DNA of 64,000 nt from Rhodanobacter sp. (lineage in GTDB: Bacteria; Pseudomonadota; Gammaproteobacteria; Xanthomonadales; Rhodanobacteraceae), in contig JASBTI010000041.1 in NCBI GenBank assembly GCA_030148505.1, positions 226,245-290,244 of the forward strand, in the 5' to 3' direction. Numbering within the stretch: position 1 is the first letter of the stretch; each line of letters opens with the position of its first letter. The notes below the pieces were generated by a model that saw only the letters and a list, made by a program, of their open reading frames with translations, was not told the origin of the DNA and ran no database searches. Both the position numbers and the translations under genes were made by a program. Of this stretch, positions 8,176-17,156 are shown one piece after another.

Positions 8176-9465
8176 ATGAAGATCAAGCGATTCGTAGCCG
8201 CTGATATGCGCCAGGCCATGCGCGAGGTGCGCGAGGAGCAGGGGCCGGAGGCGGTGATTCTCTCTACCCGGCGCTTTGCCGAGGGGATCGAAGTCATCGC
8301 CGCGATCGATTATGACGAATCGCTGATGCGTGAGGCCTCGCGCCACAATGTCGCGGCAGTGAATCCCGGAACACCGGCATCGACGGCGGCAGCGACAGGG
8401 GCCACCCCGCCTCCGCTGGCTCGCACCAGGGGCCAGTCGGTGTCCAACAGTCCCTCGACTTCCCCGGCGCTGAGCGTGGTGCCTGCCCCGGTGGCCCTGC
8501 CCGAGGGGACAGCGACCATGCAGCCGATGATGGAGCAGACCGCGAAGGACACGGCACGCATGCGCGTCGAGCTGGGTGACCTTCGCGAACTGCTTGAAGT
8601 ACAGCTGTCGAGTCTGGCGTGGAACGATATGGAGCGTCGCCAGCCGCTGCGCTCCCGGGTGCTGCGTGAAATGACGCGGATGGGCATCGAGGCCGATGTC
8701 GCCAATCAGTTGGCGGCGGCGCTGCCGGACAAGTTCAATGCCGAACAGGCACGTTACCTGCCACTGGGCATCCTCAGCCGCAGTCTTGCCGTAAGCGGTC
8801 GCGACCTTTCCGCGGGGCAGGGCGTCACCGCCCTGGTAGGGCCGACCGGCGTGGGCAAGACCACCACCATCGCCAAGCTTGCTGCTCGCGCAGTACTGCA
8901 TGGGGGCGCGGACCAGGTAGCCCTGGTCAGTACCGATCACTACCGCATCGGCGCCGCGGCGCAGCTGGAGCACTATGGGCGCCTGCTGGGTGTGCGCGTG
9001 TATCCGGCCTACGACGCCGAAAGCCTGCACAAGGTTCTGGAACTGTTGCGCGGCCGGCATACCGTCCTGATCGATACCGCCGGCGTGGCGAGTGGCGATT
9101 CGCGGCTGGCGCAGCAGCTGGAGATATTCTCCGGTACTGGCGATGTGCGTGCGTGTCTGGTGCTGGCGGCAAATGCGCAGGCACAGGCGCTGGACGACGC
9201 GGTACGCGCCTACCTGCCGTTGAAGCCGAGTGCGTGCATTCTGACCAAGCTTGATGAAACGCCGAATCTGGGCGGGGCGTTGTCGGTGGTGATCCGCCAC
9301 CGCCTGTCACTGGATTACACGACGGACGGGCAACGGGTGCCCGAGGACATCGCGACTGCGGATGCCCGGGCGTTGGTCTGCCGGGCTGCACAGGCGCTGA
9401 AAAATCACTTGCCGGATGACGAATTGATGGCTGAACGTTTTGGCTTCGCGATGGCCAGCGCATGA
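8176..9465 (+). CDS. flhF: SRP-type GTPase FlhF, flagellar placement
   Basis: 429 residues. Domains in order are an N-terminal B region (MKIKRFVAADMRQAMREVRE), a Pro/Ser/Thr-rich linker around residues 60-115, an N domain, and an SRP-like G domain with P-loop GPTGVGKTTTIAKLAA and later TDHYRIGAAAQLEHYG and LTKLDE. FlhF sets polar position and number of flagella with FlhG. ATG 8176 is preferred, with GGAG 10 nt upstream and the family-typical MKIKRF start; an in-frame GTG at 8161 would add five residues. It overlaps flhG by 4 nt. Confidence 0.95.
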   Translation: MKIKRFVAADMRQAMREVREEQGPEAVILSTRRFAEGIEVIAAIDYDESLMREASRHNVAAVNPGTPASTAAATGATPPPLARTRGQSVSNSPSTSPALSVVPAPVALPEGTATMQPMMEQTAKDTARMRVELGDLRELLEVQLSSLAWNDMERRQPLRSRVLREMTRMGIEADVANQLAAALPDKFNAEQARYLPLGILSRSLAVSGRDLSAGQGVTALVGPTGVGKTTTIAKLAARAVLHGGADQVALVSTDHYRIGAAAQLEHYGRLLGVRVYPAYDAESLHKVLELLRGRHTVLIDTAGVASGDSRLAQQLEIFSGTGDVRACLVLAANAQAQALDDAVRAYLPLKPSACILTKLDETPNLGGALSVVIRHRLSLDYTTDGQRVPEDIATADARALVCRAAQALKNHLPDDELMAERFGFAMASA

Positions 9466-10409
9466 GCGGAGTACTTGCAATGGATCAGGCTGGCGGCCTG
9501 CGAAACATGTTGTCCGGAATCATCGGGCATGCCGAAGCGGAGTCTGTGTCAAGTCATCAGACCAGCAGTCTACCGGTGTCAGCGGTTGCTCCGGCGAGAC
9601 GCTGCCGCGCAATCGCCGTGGCCGGTGGCAAGGGGGGCGTGGGCAAGAGTACGGTGGCGGTGAACCTTGGCATGGCGTTGTCGATGAGCGGTCATGAGGT
9701 GATGCTGCTCGACGCCGACATGGGCCTGGCCAACGTCGACGTCTTGTTGGGCCTCACGCCGTCGCGCCACATCGGCCACATGCTTGACGGGCAATGCTCG
9801 CTGACGGATCTGTTGCTGCAGGCCCCCCACGGCCTGCAGGTCATTCCGGCGGGTTCCGGAGCACGGCGATTGGCGAGGTTGGACAGCGGCGAGCACGCCG
9901 CCGTCATTCGGGCTTTCGATGAGCTGGTCCGCCCCCCGCAGTTCCTGCTGGTGGATACCGCGGCGGGGCTGGCCGACAGCGTGGCGATGTTTGCCGCAGC
10001 GGCGGACGATCTGGTGCTGGTGGTGTGCGACGAGCCAGCGTCGCTCACCGACGCGTACGCATTGATCAAGGTACTCAGCCGTGATTTCGGAGTACGCCGC
10101 TTTCGAATGGTGGCCAACATGGTGCGAAACGAAGGGGAGGGCCGGCAGTTGCATCAGAAGCTTTCGCGGGTCAGCGACCGCTTTCTCGACGTGGTGATCG
10201 ATTTCATGGGTTGGGTGCCGCACGACGAACGTTTGCGCCAGGCTATCCGCCAGCAACGCGCTGTGATCGACGTCTGGCCATCGAGTCGGTCTTCGCTGGC
10301 ATTCAAGAAATTGGCGGGTGCGGTCGATAAGTGGTCAGAACCCGAAAGAACAGGCCTCGACCGGATTGCTTTCTTTGGTAACCGGGTGCCATCGACGGCG
10401 GGGTACTGA
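9462..10409 (+). CDS. flhG: MinD/ParA-like ATPase FlhG (FleN), flagellar number control
   Basis: 315 residues. A roughly 45-residue N-terminal extension, which in other FlhG contacts FlhF, precedes the deviant Walker A GGKGGVGKSTVAVNL. The sequence LLDADMGLANVDVLLGL and the Walker B-like FLLVDTAAGL follow. FlhG limits flagellar number by stimulating FlhF GTP hydrolysis and, in Pseudomonas and Vibrio, by restraining the activator FleQ/FlrA. ATG overlaps the flhF stop, and fliA starts 1 nt after its stop. Confidence 0.94.
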   Translation: MSGVLAMDQAGGLRNMLSGIIGHAEAESVSSHQTSSLPVSAVAPARRCRAIAVAGGKGGVGKSTVAVNLGMALSMSGHEVMLLDADMGLANVDVLLGLTPSRHIGHMLDGQCSLTDLLLQAPHGLQVIPAGSGARRLARLDSGEHAAVIRAFDELVRPPQFLLVDTAAGLADSVAMFAAAADDLVLVVCDEPASLTDAYALIKVLSRDFGVRRFRMVANMVRNEGEGRQLHQKLSRVSDRFLDVVIDFMGWVPHDERLRQAIRQQRAVIDVWPSSRSSLAFKKLAGAVDKWSEPERTGLDRIAFFGNRVPSTAGY

Positions 10410-10410
10410 G

Positions 10411-11139
10411 ATGAGTGTGGCCTCGGAATACCTACAACATTCTCGCGAAAGTGCCGATGAGCTGGTACGTCGGCATGCTCCGTTGGTGCGGCGGATCGCC
10501 TATCACTTGATGGGACGGCTGCCGGCCAGCGTGGACGTGGGTGACCTGATGCAATCGGGAATGATTGGCCTACTGGAAGCCTCGCGCCACTACGCCACCG
10601 ATCGTGGTGCGAGCTTCGAAACGTACGCGGGTATTCGTATCCGTGGTGCGATGCTTGATGAGCTACGCCGTACCGACTGGACTCCCCGCTCGGTGCATCG
10701 CAAGACCCGCGAGGTGGCCGAGGTGGTCCACCAGATCGAAACCGAGACCGGAGCTGAGGCAAGTGATGCGGAGATCATGCGACGGTTGGGAATCAGTGCC
10801 GACGAATACCATCAGGTACTCGCCGACGCGGCCTGCGTCCGCTTGCTCAGTCTCACTGCGTCCGATGACAACGAGGAAGACACGGTACTGAATGTTGCCG
10901 ATGAGGCAGGCCTCAACCCGCAGGAGAGCATCGAACGCGATGGCATGCGCAATGCGTTGAGCGAGGCGATTGGCGGCTTGCCTGAGCGGGAACAGTTGGT
11001 GATGTCGTTGTATTACGAACAGGAATTGAACTTGAAGGAAATAGGCGCCGTGCTGGGAGTTAGCGAATCACGAATTTGCCAGATACACGGGAAAGCCGTC
11101 ATTCGCCTGCGTGCGAGGCTGACCGACTGGTGTGCCTGA
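10411..11139 (+). CDS. fliA: RNA polymerase sigma-28 factor FliA
   Basis: 242 residues. Sigma region 2 is clear (LVRRIAYHLMGRLPASVDVG, then YAGIRIRGAMLDELRRTDW), as are region 3 (RKTREVAEVVHQIE) and region 4 with a helix-turn-helix (LKEIGAVLGVSESRICQIHG). FliA transcribes late flagellar and chemotaxis genes. Two promoters matching its consensus lie further along this window, at 18473 and 23281. ATG 10411 directly follows the flhG stop. The open frame extends upstream to 10318, but that part lies within flhG. Confidence 0.96.
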   Translation: MSVASEYLQHSRESADELVRRHAPLVRRIAYHLMGRLPASVDVGDLMQSGMIGLLEASRHYATDRGASFETYAGIRIRGAMLDELRRTDWTPRSVHRKTREVAEVVHQIETETGAEASDAEIMRRLGISADEYHQVLADAACVRLLSLTASDDNEEDTVLNVADEAGLNPQESIERDGMRNALSEAIGGLPEREQLVMSLYYEQELNLKEIGAVLGVSESRICQIHGKAVIRLRARLTDWCA

Positions 11140-11207
11140 TGGGTCGTCCTGATGGAATTTTTCGAGAGATAGACGCGCTGGTCTGACCAGTACACGTGGA
11201 GAGGGTG

Positions 11208-11615
11208 TTGGACAAGAACATGAAAATACTGGTGGTGGACGATTTTTCCACCATGCGCCGGATCGTTCGCAACCTGCTGGTCGAACTTGGTTTTACCAAT
11301 GCCTTGATACAAGAGGCCGACGATGGCGAAAACGCGATCGCCATGCTGCGCAGCATGCCATTTGAGCTGGTAGTCACCGACTGGAATATGCCGAACATGA
11401 CCGGCATCGATTTGTTGCGCGCGATTCGCGCGGAACCGAAGTTGAAGGGGCTACCGGTGTTGATGGTGACGGCCGAAAACAATCGGGAGCAGATCATCGC
11501 AGCGGCCCAGGCCGGTGTTAACGGCTATATCGTCAAGCCTTTCACGGCAGCCACTCTCGAGGAAAAGCTTGGCAAGATCTTTGAGCGCATTGCCGCTAGC
11601 GGGGCCAGCGCATGA
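11208..11615 (+). CDS. cheY: Chemotaxis response regulator CheY
   Basis: About 135 residues from a proposed TTG start ([20 protein letters not shown]). GGAG lies 6 nt before the TTG, while the in-frame ATG at 11220 is 18 nt from it, so the TTG reading is favoured. Receiver residues present are the acidic pair DD, phospho-acceptor D58 in [12 protein letters not shown], the T of LMVTAEN and K of YIVKPFTA. CheY-P binds FliM to reverse rotation. It follows fliA after 68 nt and overlaps cheZ by 4 nt, giving the classical cheYZA arrangement. Confidence 0.95.
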   Translation: MDKNMKILVVDDFSTMRRIVRNLLVELGFTNALIQEADDGENAIAMLRSMPFELVVTDWNMPNMTGIDLLRAIRAEPKLKGLPVLMVTAENNREQIIAAAQAGVNGYIVKPFTAATLEEKLGKIFERIAASGASA

Positions 11616-12253
11616 ACGCTATATCTCCAACCCTGAATGGCGAGGCGTTGCCGCCTGAGCTGCAGGCGCTGTTCAACAGTACCGATGGCGCCGCTTTTGA
11701 GCAGGCGCTTGACGGCTTGCTGCGCCAGCGCGAACAACGCTTGTTTCGCGCACTCGGTTTGCTGGCGCGAGACCTTCACAACGCCATGCGCAGAATCGGC
11801 GGTGACCTCGCGGTGGAAGGCGCTCCCGCCACGATGGCCGATGCCCGGCAGGATCTTCAGGACGTGCTGGAGATGAGCGCCAAGGCGGCACATCGCAGCC
11901 TCGATTTTGCCGAGCGGATGCGCCCGGAGACGGAGTCGATGGCGCAGCATGCCAGCGAGGTGCTGGCTCATAGCAGCGGCGATCCAGCGGTTGCGGCGTT
12001 GGCACGCCAAGCCGGTGAATTTGCCGCAAGTTGTCGCGAGGGATTGGCTGACATGGTGCTGGCCCAGTCGTGGCAGGATCTGTCCGGCCAGCGCATCAAG
12101 AAGGTGGTGAGTTTCATCGGCAGCGTGGAGAACTCGCTGCTCGAACTGGTGCGTCTGACCGGAGCACTGGCCGGTGGCGAGGCGCCGGTGGCCGCCGCGA
12201 AGATATCCAGTCAGGACGAAGCTGACCGGTTGCTCAGCGAATTCGGGTTCTGA
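11612..12253 (+). CDS. cheZ: CheY-P phosphatase CheZ
   Basis: 213 residues, predicted mostly helical. The catalytic-region signature reads [20 protein letters not shown], matching the CheZ block with the essential Gln. The C-terminal peptide [11 protein letters not shown] is the CheY-tethering tail. CheZ removes the phosphate from CheY-P and ends the turning signal. It starts within the cheY stop, and cheA starts 3 nt after its own stop. Confidence 0.95.
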   Translation: MNAISPTLNGEALPPELQALFNSTDGAAFEQALDGLLRQREQRLFRALGLLARDLHNAMRRIGGDLAVEGAPATMADARQDLQDVLEMSAKAAHRSLDFAERMRPETESMAQHASEVLAHSSGDPAVAALARQAGEFAASCREGLADMVLAQSWQDLSGQRIKKVVSFIGSVENSLLELVRLTGALAGGEAPVAAAKISSQDEADRLLSEFGF

Positions 12254-12255
12254 GG

Positions 12256-14148
12256 GTGACCCCGGAACTCGACAGCGAGCTGCGCGATGACTTTCTGGTC
12301 GAGGCCGGGGAGCTGTTGCAAAATCTCGGTGAGCAACTGGTCGACCTGGAATCCTCGCCCGGCGATGCCGAACTGCTGAACGCAGTCTTTCGGGCGTTTC
12401 ATACGGTCAAGGGTGGGGCCGGCTTCATGGCGATCGAGCCGATGGTATTGCTGTGCCATCACGCCGAGGATCTGCTCAACGAGGCGAGAAACGGGCACGT
12501 GGCGCTCAATGCCACGTATATGGATGCCTTGCTCGAAACGCTCGATCTCCTTAACGGGATGATGGATGCGTTGAACGCGAATGCCGCACTGGAGATGCCC
12601 CCACCCAGCCTGCTGCAGCGGCTGTTGCCCGCCGCGCCAGGGGCGTCCCCGCCGCCGGCAGACGCCGTGCAGGCAGGTGGCGGGGCAATTGACGACAGTG
12701 AGTTCGAGTCATTGCTCGATACGCTCTATGGCGGCGGCGCCCCCGGCGTCACCGAGGCTGCAGCGCTGGTCAATGTCACGCCGACGACGAGCGGGGCGAT
12801 CGACGACGACGAGTTTGAGGCCTTGCTGGACAGTTTGCATGGCAAGGATGGGCGGCCCGGCACCGTACCGGTCGAGGCGGCCCCCAAGGGGGGGGCTGTG
12901 GGGCCTGCGGCACCCACCCCGCCACCGCCACCGGCGCCGGCACCAGCACCAGCAGCGGCGCGCCACGCGGCAGCAGAAAGCACCGTACGGGTAGATACGG
13001 CACGACTCGATGTCCTGGTGAATCGTGCCGGGGAGCTGGTACTGGTGCGAAACCGGATGCTCAGCCTGGCCCTTCGCGACGGCGACGAGGCCCTGCTGAC
13101 CGCGGCCAACGAGTTGGGTCGTGTCACCGATGAACTGCAGAACGCGGTGATGGGGATGCGCATGCAGCCGGTGGGTCGACTGTTTCAGCGATTCCCCCGC
13201 ATCGTTCGCGACTTGGCCCGTCAGCTCGGCAAGGAAGTGGAGTTGGTGCTGGAAGGTGAGGGCACCGATCTCGATCGCAGCCTGGTCGAAGCTCTGGCCG
13301 ACCCCTTGATACATCTGCTGCGCAACGCGCTTGACCACGGCGTGGAAATGCCGGACGAGCGCGAGCGTAGCGGCAAACTGCGCAAGGGGCGGGTAAAGTT
13401 GTCGGCGAGTCAGCGCGGCGAGCGCATCGTGATCTCGGTGAGTGACGACGGAAAGGGCATGGACCCGGCCGTTCTCCGTCGCAAGGCGGTGGAGAAGGGG
13501 CTCGTCGATGATGCCCAGGCGGCACGTCTCAGCGACGCCGAATGCTACGAGTTGATCTTCCGGCCGGGCTTCAGCACGGCCGCCGCGATCTCGGACATTT
13601 CCGGTCGTGGCGTCGGCATGGACGTGGTGAAAACACGTGTTGCCGAGCTGGGCGGCACCTTGCGGGTAAATTCGAAGCTTGGCAACGGCAGCGAGCTGGA
13701 GTTGTCGGTGCCGCTGACGTTGGCGATTCTCAGGGTTCTGATGGTACGCGTGGGCTCGCGTCTTTTTGCCTTGCCATTGGGCAATGTCGAGGAAGTTTTC
13801 GAGTTGGTAGCGGGCCAGGATCACATGCTGGACGGTCGATTGGTTGCCAACCATCGCGGGCGCGCGCTGCCGCTGGCCAATCTGGCTGGTTGGGCCGGCG
13901 CCGCGGCGGCGGCAGGGCGGCATGTCGTAGTGTTGCACATCGGTCACCTGCGCATCGGCTGTCTGGTACATGCCGTGCTGGGACGCGAAGATGTGATCAT
14001 CAAACCGCTCGGTCATTTGTTTGAAGGCGTGCCGGGTGTCGCCGGCGCCACTGTCACAGGCGATGGTCGTCTGGCGCTGGTGCTGGACCTGGCCGGCCTG
14101 GCCGACGCTCATGGGGAACTGCTCCCGTCGCTGCAGCTGGCTGGCTGA
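12256..14148 (+). CDS. cheA: Chemotaxis histidine kinase CheA (primary cluster)
   Basis: 630 residues from GTG, just downstream of TGAGG. Domains are Hpt (residues 1-105, phospho-acceptor H49 in FRAFHTVKGG), a long linker, dimerisation P3 (from about 245), HATPase with the N box LLRNALDHGVE and the G-box regions SDDGKGMD and SGRGVGMDV, and a CheW-like P5 (about 490-630). The linker has no obvious P2 domain. Instead it carries two copies of an acidic motif, AIDDxEFExLLDxL(Y/H)G, at about residues 144-159 and 181-196, then a Pro/Ala run. The kinase feeds CheY and CheB. Confidence 0.96.
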   Translation: MTPELDSELRDDFLVEAGELLQNLGEQLVDLESSPGDAELLNAVFRAFHTVKGGAGFMAIEPMVLLCHHAEDLLNEARNGHVALNATYMDALLETLDLLNGMMDALNANAALEMPPPSLLQRLLPAAPGASPPPADAVQAGGGAIDDSEFESLLDTLYGGGAPGVTEAAALVNVTPTTSGAIDDDEFEALLDSLHGKDGRPGTVPVEAAPKGGAVGPAAPTPPPPPAPAPAPAAARHAAAESTVRVDTARLDVLVNRAGELVLVRNRMLSLALRDGDEALLTAANELGRVTDELQNAVMGMRMQPVGRLFQRFPRIVRDLARQLGKEVELVLEGEGTDLDRSLVEALADPLIHLLRNALDHGVEMPDERERSGKLRKGRVKLSASQRGERIVISVSDDGKGMDPAVLRRKAVEKGLVDDAQAARLSDAECYELIFRPGFSTAAAISDISGRGVGMDVVKTRVAELGGTLRVNSKLGNGSELELSVPLTLAILRVLMVRVGSRLFALPLGNVEEVFELVAGQDHMLDGRLVANHRGRALPLANLAGWAGAAAAAGRHVVVLHIGHLRIGCLVHAVLGREDVIIKPLGHLFEGVPGVAGATVTGDGRLALVLDLAGLADAHGELLPSLQLAG

Positions 14149-14151
14149 TAG

Positions 14152-14892
14152 ATGGATCCCGTGAGTATTGTCGGCACGATTCTGGCCTTGGTGGTCATCG
14201 TCGTCGGCACCGTGCTCAAGGGTTCGACCGTGGGCGCGCTGTGGAATCCGGCCGCATTCGTGATCGTGATCTTCGGGACCTTGGCCGCCTTGCTCGTGCA
14301 GAACCAGGGCAAGGTGCTCAAGCGCGCACTGCAGATGCTCTCGATGATCTACCGACCGCCGCAATATCAAGCGGATGATTTGATTCGCCGGATTGTGGAA
14401 TGGAGCGAGATTTCACGCCGTCAGGGTCTGCTTGGGCTGGAACCCCAGATCGACGAGGAATCCGACAGCTTCATCAAGAGGGGCTTGCAGTTGCTGGTCG
14501 ACGGAAGCGAGCCGGAGGCAATACGCAGCGTGTTGGAAGTGGATCTCGATACCCGGGAGGCGATCGACCTGGCAGGCGCCAAAGTGTATGAAAACGCCGG
14601 CATCTATTCCCCCACCCTGGGTATCATCGGGGCGGTGATGGGTTTGATGGCGGTGATGCAGAATCTCGCCGATCCGAGCAAGCTCGGTCACGGTATCGCA
14701 GCAGCATTCGTGGCGACGATCTACGGGGTGGCGCTGGCCAACATGTTCATGTTGCCTATGGCTGCAAGGTTGAGGGGGATTATCGGCAAGCAGACGCGGA
14801 TGCGTGAGATCCTGATTGACGGATTGGCCTCGATCGCCGAGGGCGACAATCCCAGGCAGATCGAGGCGAAGCTGCAGGGCTACCTCTCATGA
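14152..14892 (+). CDS. motC: Flagellar motor stator protein MotC (MotA family)
   Basis: 246 residues of the MotA/ExbB-type stator family with four membrane segments: the first two at about residues 5-50, then the conserved pair after residue 145 (YSPTLGIIGAVMGLMAVMQN, FVATIYGVALANMFMLPMAA). The conserved loop proline and glycine residues are present. Adjacent motD supplies the peptidoglycan-binding partner. In P. aeruginosa the MotCD stator drives swarming. The gene begins 3 nt after the cheA stop and overlaps motD. Confidence 0.93.
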   Translation: MDPVSIVGTILALVVIVVGTVLKGSTVGALWNPAAFVIVIFGTLAALLVQNQGKVLKRALQMLSMIYRPPQYQADDLIRRIVEWSEISRRQGLLGLEPQIDEESDSFIKRGLQLLVDGSEPEAIRSVLEVDLDTREAIDLAGAKVYENAGIYSPTLGIIGAVMGLMAVMQNLADPSKLGHGIAAAFVATIYGVALANMFMLPMAARLRGIIGKQTRMREILIDGLASIAEGDNPRQIEAKLQGYLS

Positions 14893-16007
14893 GAAAGAAA
14901 CGGCATGAGGAGCACGTCAACCATGAAGCGTGGGCCATCCCCTATGCGGATCTGATGACCTTGTTGCTGGCGTTTTTCGTGGTGATGTACGCGGTTTCGG
15001 TGGTCAATGCAGGCAAGTTCCGCGCGATGTCGACATCGATGTCCGAGGCCTTCAACGGTCGTGGTTCGTTGGCTGCCCCTCCCGAGGCGGGGGCAACTTC
15101 ACCGCCGGTGGGCCTGATCCCGGCGTCCCGATCCTCACGGTCGGTCAATACGCCGATTCAACTGCCGATCCCGTCGCGTTCCGCTGTCATCCACGGCCAA
15201 GGGAACGCTACCGCACATCTGGCGACACTGGAGCAGATCGAGGGCAAGGTGCAGCACGTGTTGCAGCCGCTGATCGACAAGAAGCTGGTTGCCCTGCGGC
15301 GGACTCCCCAGCGGCTGGAGATCGAGATTGGCACGGATATCCTGTTTCCAAGCGGGGTTGCCAAGCTGTCGCAATCGGCGACGCGGGTACTCCAAGAGCT
15401 GGGGAAGGCGCTCGCCCCTTTTCCCAATCCCCTGCGGGTTGAAGGTTTTACGGACAACGTGCCGATCAGTACGCCGCTTTACCCGTCCAATTGGGAGCTG
15501 TCAGCAGCACGGGCAGCGCGGGTGGCGCGACTGTTTGCCGACGATGGGGTGAACCCCACGCGATTAGGTATTGTGGGCTGGGGTGAAGTCCGGCCAGTGG
15601 CCAGCAACGCCACCGCGGAGGGACGTAACCGCAATCGTCGCGTTCTGGTGGTGGTGCAGAACCACCTGTCGGGGCCGCCGGATAGAGGCGCCGGTGTCTC
15701 TGCCGACGAAAGGCCGGCAAGTCAGGGGCAGGGCGGGACGTCGGAGCGGCCAACGCCATACGTCGACGCCCCTGCCGCGGCGGTCGACCGGGCCGCTTCT
15801 TCCGACCGCGCTACCTCGCGCTCGTCAACATCCGCCACCGGCAGTCTCTCGCCGACGCTCGCGTCGACAGTGCCAGTAGCGTCTTACGGAGCGTCTGGAG
15901 ATACTGCGGCCAAGGCGCCTTCGAGCGCCAAGTTACCTGTGGGCGCGAGGCGAGGCGACAAGGTGTCGAGTCGACCTGCCGTGCAGGCAGCGGTTATTCG
16001 ACAATGA
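14889..16007 (+). CDS. motD: Flagellar motor stator protein MotD (MotB family)
   Basis: 372 residues. A basic start leads to one membrane segment (YADLMTLLLAFFVVMYAVSV) with the proton-carrying Asp at residue 21. A plug/linker and an OmpA-like peptidoglycan-binding domain follow (about residues 140-255: VEGFTDNVPISTPLYPSNWE, ending in EGRNRNRRVLVVV). The roughly 110 residues after the OmpA domain are Ser/Ala/Thr-rich and low complexity, which is longer than MotD of P. aeruginosa (about 296 residues). It overlaps motC by 4 nt. Confidence 0.93.
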   Translation: MRKKRHEEHVNHEAWAIPYADLMTLLLAFFVVMYAVSVVNAGKFRAMSTSMSEAFNGRGSLAAPPEAGATSPPVGLIPASRSSRSVNTPIQLPIPSRSAVIHGQGNATAHLATLEQIEGKVQHVLQPLIDKKLVALRRTPQRLEIEIGTDILFPSGVAKLSQSATRVLQELGKALAPFPNPLRVEGFTDNVPISTPLYPSNWELSAARAARVARLFADDGVNPTRLGIVGWGEVRPVASNATAEGRNRNRRVLVVVQNHLSGPPDRGAGVSADERPASQGQGGTSERPTPYVDAPAAAVDRAASSDRATSRSSTSATGSLSPTLASTVPVASYGASGDTAAKAPSSAKLPVGARRGDKVSSRPAVQAAVIRQ

Positions 16008-16032
16008 GGTTACTGTATCGTGGAGTACGTAC

Positions 16033-16512
16033 ATGAGTGCCGTCGCCCCCGTGACCGATAAGAATGAACATCACTGGCTGTCGTTTCATATCGGCTCCCA
16101 GTTGTACGCAGCGCCTTTACGTGAGGTCGGCGAAGTCATCCGTGAGCGTGAGCTGACGCCAGTGCCCGGTGCGGCACCCGATCTGCTTGGCATACTGCAT
16201 CTGCGCGGACATGTGGTGCCGGTGCTGGACGGACGTTTGCGGCTCGGTCTGCCGGCCTTGCCAGAGGCAGATCCGGCCAAGGTGCGCATCGTATTGTTGA
16301 GCCATGCTGCCCAACTGATCGGACTGCGGGTCGACGCAGTCGACGAATTGCTGTCTACCGAAGGCATCGAGGTTGCGCCGCCGCCGCCCGGCCGCGCGCG
16401 ACGAAGCGATGATCCAGTCAGTGGGGTGCTGGCATGGCAGGAGGGCTTCGTCGCTTTGCTCGATGTCCGGCGACTTTGCCGCTTGCACCAGGAGAGCGGT
16501 CATGTGGTATGA
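16033..16512 (+). CDS. cheW: Chemotaxis adaptor CheW (primary cluster)
   Basis: 159 residues covering a CheW domain: WLSFHIGSQLYAAPLREVGE, then LLGILHLRGHVVPVLDGRLR and IGLRVDAVDELLS. CheW bridges MCP receptors to CheA. GGAG lies upstream of ATG at a usable distance. In P. aeruginosa a ParA-like and a second CheW-like gene lie between motD and cheW; both are absent here. The gene overlaps the next frame by 11 nt. Confidence 0.92.
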   Translation: MSAVAPVTDKNEHHWLSFHIGSQLYAAPLREVGEVIRERELTPVPGAAPDLLGILHLRGHVVPVLDGRLRLGLPALPEADPAKVRIVLLSHAAQLIGLRVDAVDELLSTEGIEVAPPPPGRARRSDDPVSGVLAWQEGFVALLDVRRLCRLHQESGHVV

Positions 16513-16855
16513 GATCGCCCTGGTAGTGCTATTGGTGTTGGCGTTGCTGCAGTCCGCCTTGCTGATGCAACTGTGGCGCCGTTCGCAGCGGTTGCAGTTC
16601 ACGATGGACAGGATGGGCAGCACGGCAGCCTATGCATGTACCGATATCCCTACGTCGATGATGGTGACGGCGCTGGGGCGTCTGGAGCAGCGCATCGGTC
16701 AGCTTGAGCAGAAGCAGCCGCAGGCCAGGCTTTCCTATGAGCTGGCCCAGCAACTGGCGCGCGAAGGTGCCGGGATCGAACAGCTGGTGGCGCGATGTGG
16801 GTTGTCCAGCGATGAGGCGCGACTGGTACTGCAGCTGCATCCGGGAAGCCAGTGA
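16502..16855 (+). CDS. DUF2802 protein linked to the chemotaxis operon
   Basis: 117 residues. An N-terminal membrane helix (EIALVVLLVLALLQSALLMQ) is followed by a predicted coiled coil (RLEQRIGQLEQKQPQ) and a small C-terminal helical domain (YELAQQLAREGAGIEQLVAR, then CGLSSDEARLVLQLH) typical of DUF2802. Such genes regularly follow cheW in Pseudomonas and Xanthomonas. Function is unknown to me; its position suggests a membrane-anchored helper of the motor or chemosensory array. ATG lies inside the end of cheW. Confidence 0.8.
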   Translation: MWYEIALVVLLVLALLQSALLMQLWRRSQRLQFTMDRMGSTAAYACTDIPTSMMVTALGRLEQRIGQLEQKQPQARLSYELAQQLAREGAGIEQLVARCGLSSDEARLVLQLHPGSQ

Positions 16856-16898
16856 ACGAATCTGCCCGACGCCAGGATCTTTGCGCGCGCGGCCCGGC

Positions 16899-17156
16899 TT
16901 ATTCTTCCGAGGCGTGGTAGACCGTGGCCAGTACGGCGGCGGCGGCGGCATACAACATGGCAGGCACATCATCACGCAGACGCAGTGACGCGAGCATGGC
17001 GGCGATCTGCGGATCGCGATGCAGCGGAATGCCGAGTGCGCGGGCGCGCGCCAGCAGCGTTTCCAGCGATTCGGCGGGCAGCGGTTTGACTTCGTTGGTG
17101 GCGCTGCCCAATCGAAGGCTGACCTTGCGTTGTGCCGAGGGCGGTGGCGTATTCAT
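16899..17156 (-). CDS. FlhB C-terminal-domain-like protein (FlhX type)
   Basis: 85 residues. The body (SLETLLARARALGIPLHRDPQIAAMLASLRLRDDVP in two parts, then LYAAAAAVLATVYHAS) matches the last part of FlhB-C, where FlhB here has IRLVAGSHRIAMVEAPPLAR. It has no membrane part and no NPTH motif, so it would resemble the released C-terminal half of cleaved FlhB. It overlaps the end of the FliK-like gene by 4 nt (ATGA), and the two surely share a transcript. Likely a modulator of the export switch; the exact role is not known. It converges on the DUF2802 gene. Confidence 0.82.
   Translation of the reverse strand: MNTPPPSAQRKVSLRLGSATNEVKPLPAESLETLLARARALGIPLHRDPQIAAMLASLRLRDDVPAMLYAAAAAVLATVYHASEE

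Noticed and set aside
7888..9300. 470-codon open frame on the minus strand across flhF
   Set aside because: Antisense to a well-conserved gene; composition is that of a mirrored high-GC coding frame and no domain is visible.
12709..14370. 553-codon minus-strand open frame
   Set aside because: Shadow of cheA and motC; no ribosome-binding site or recognisable domain.
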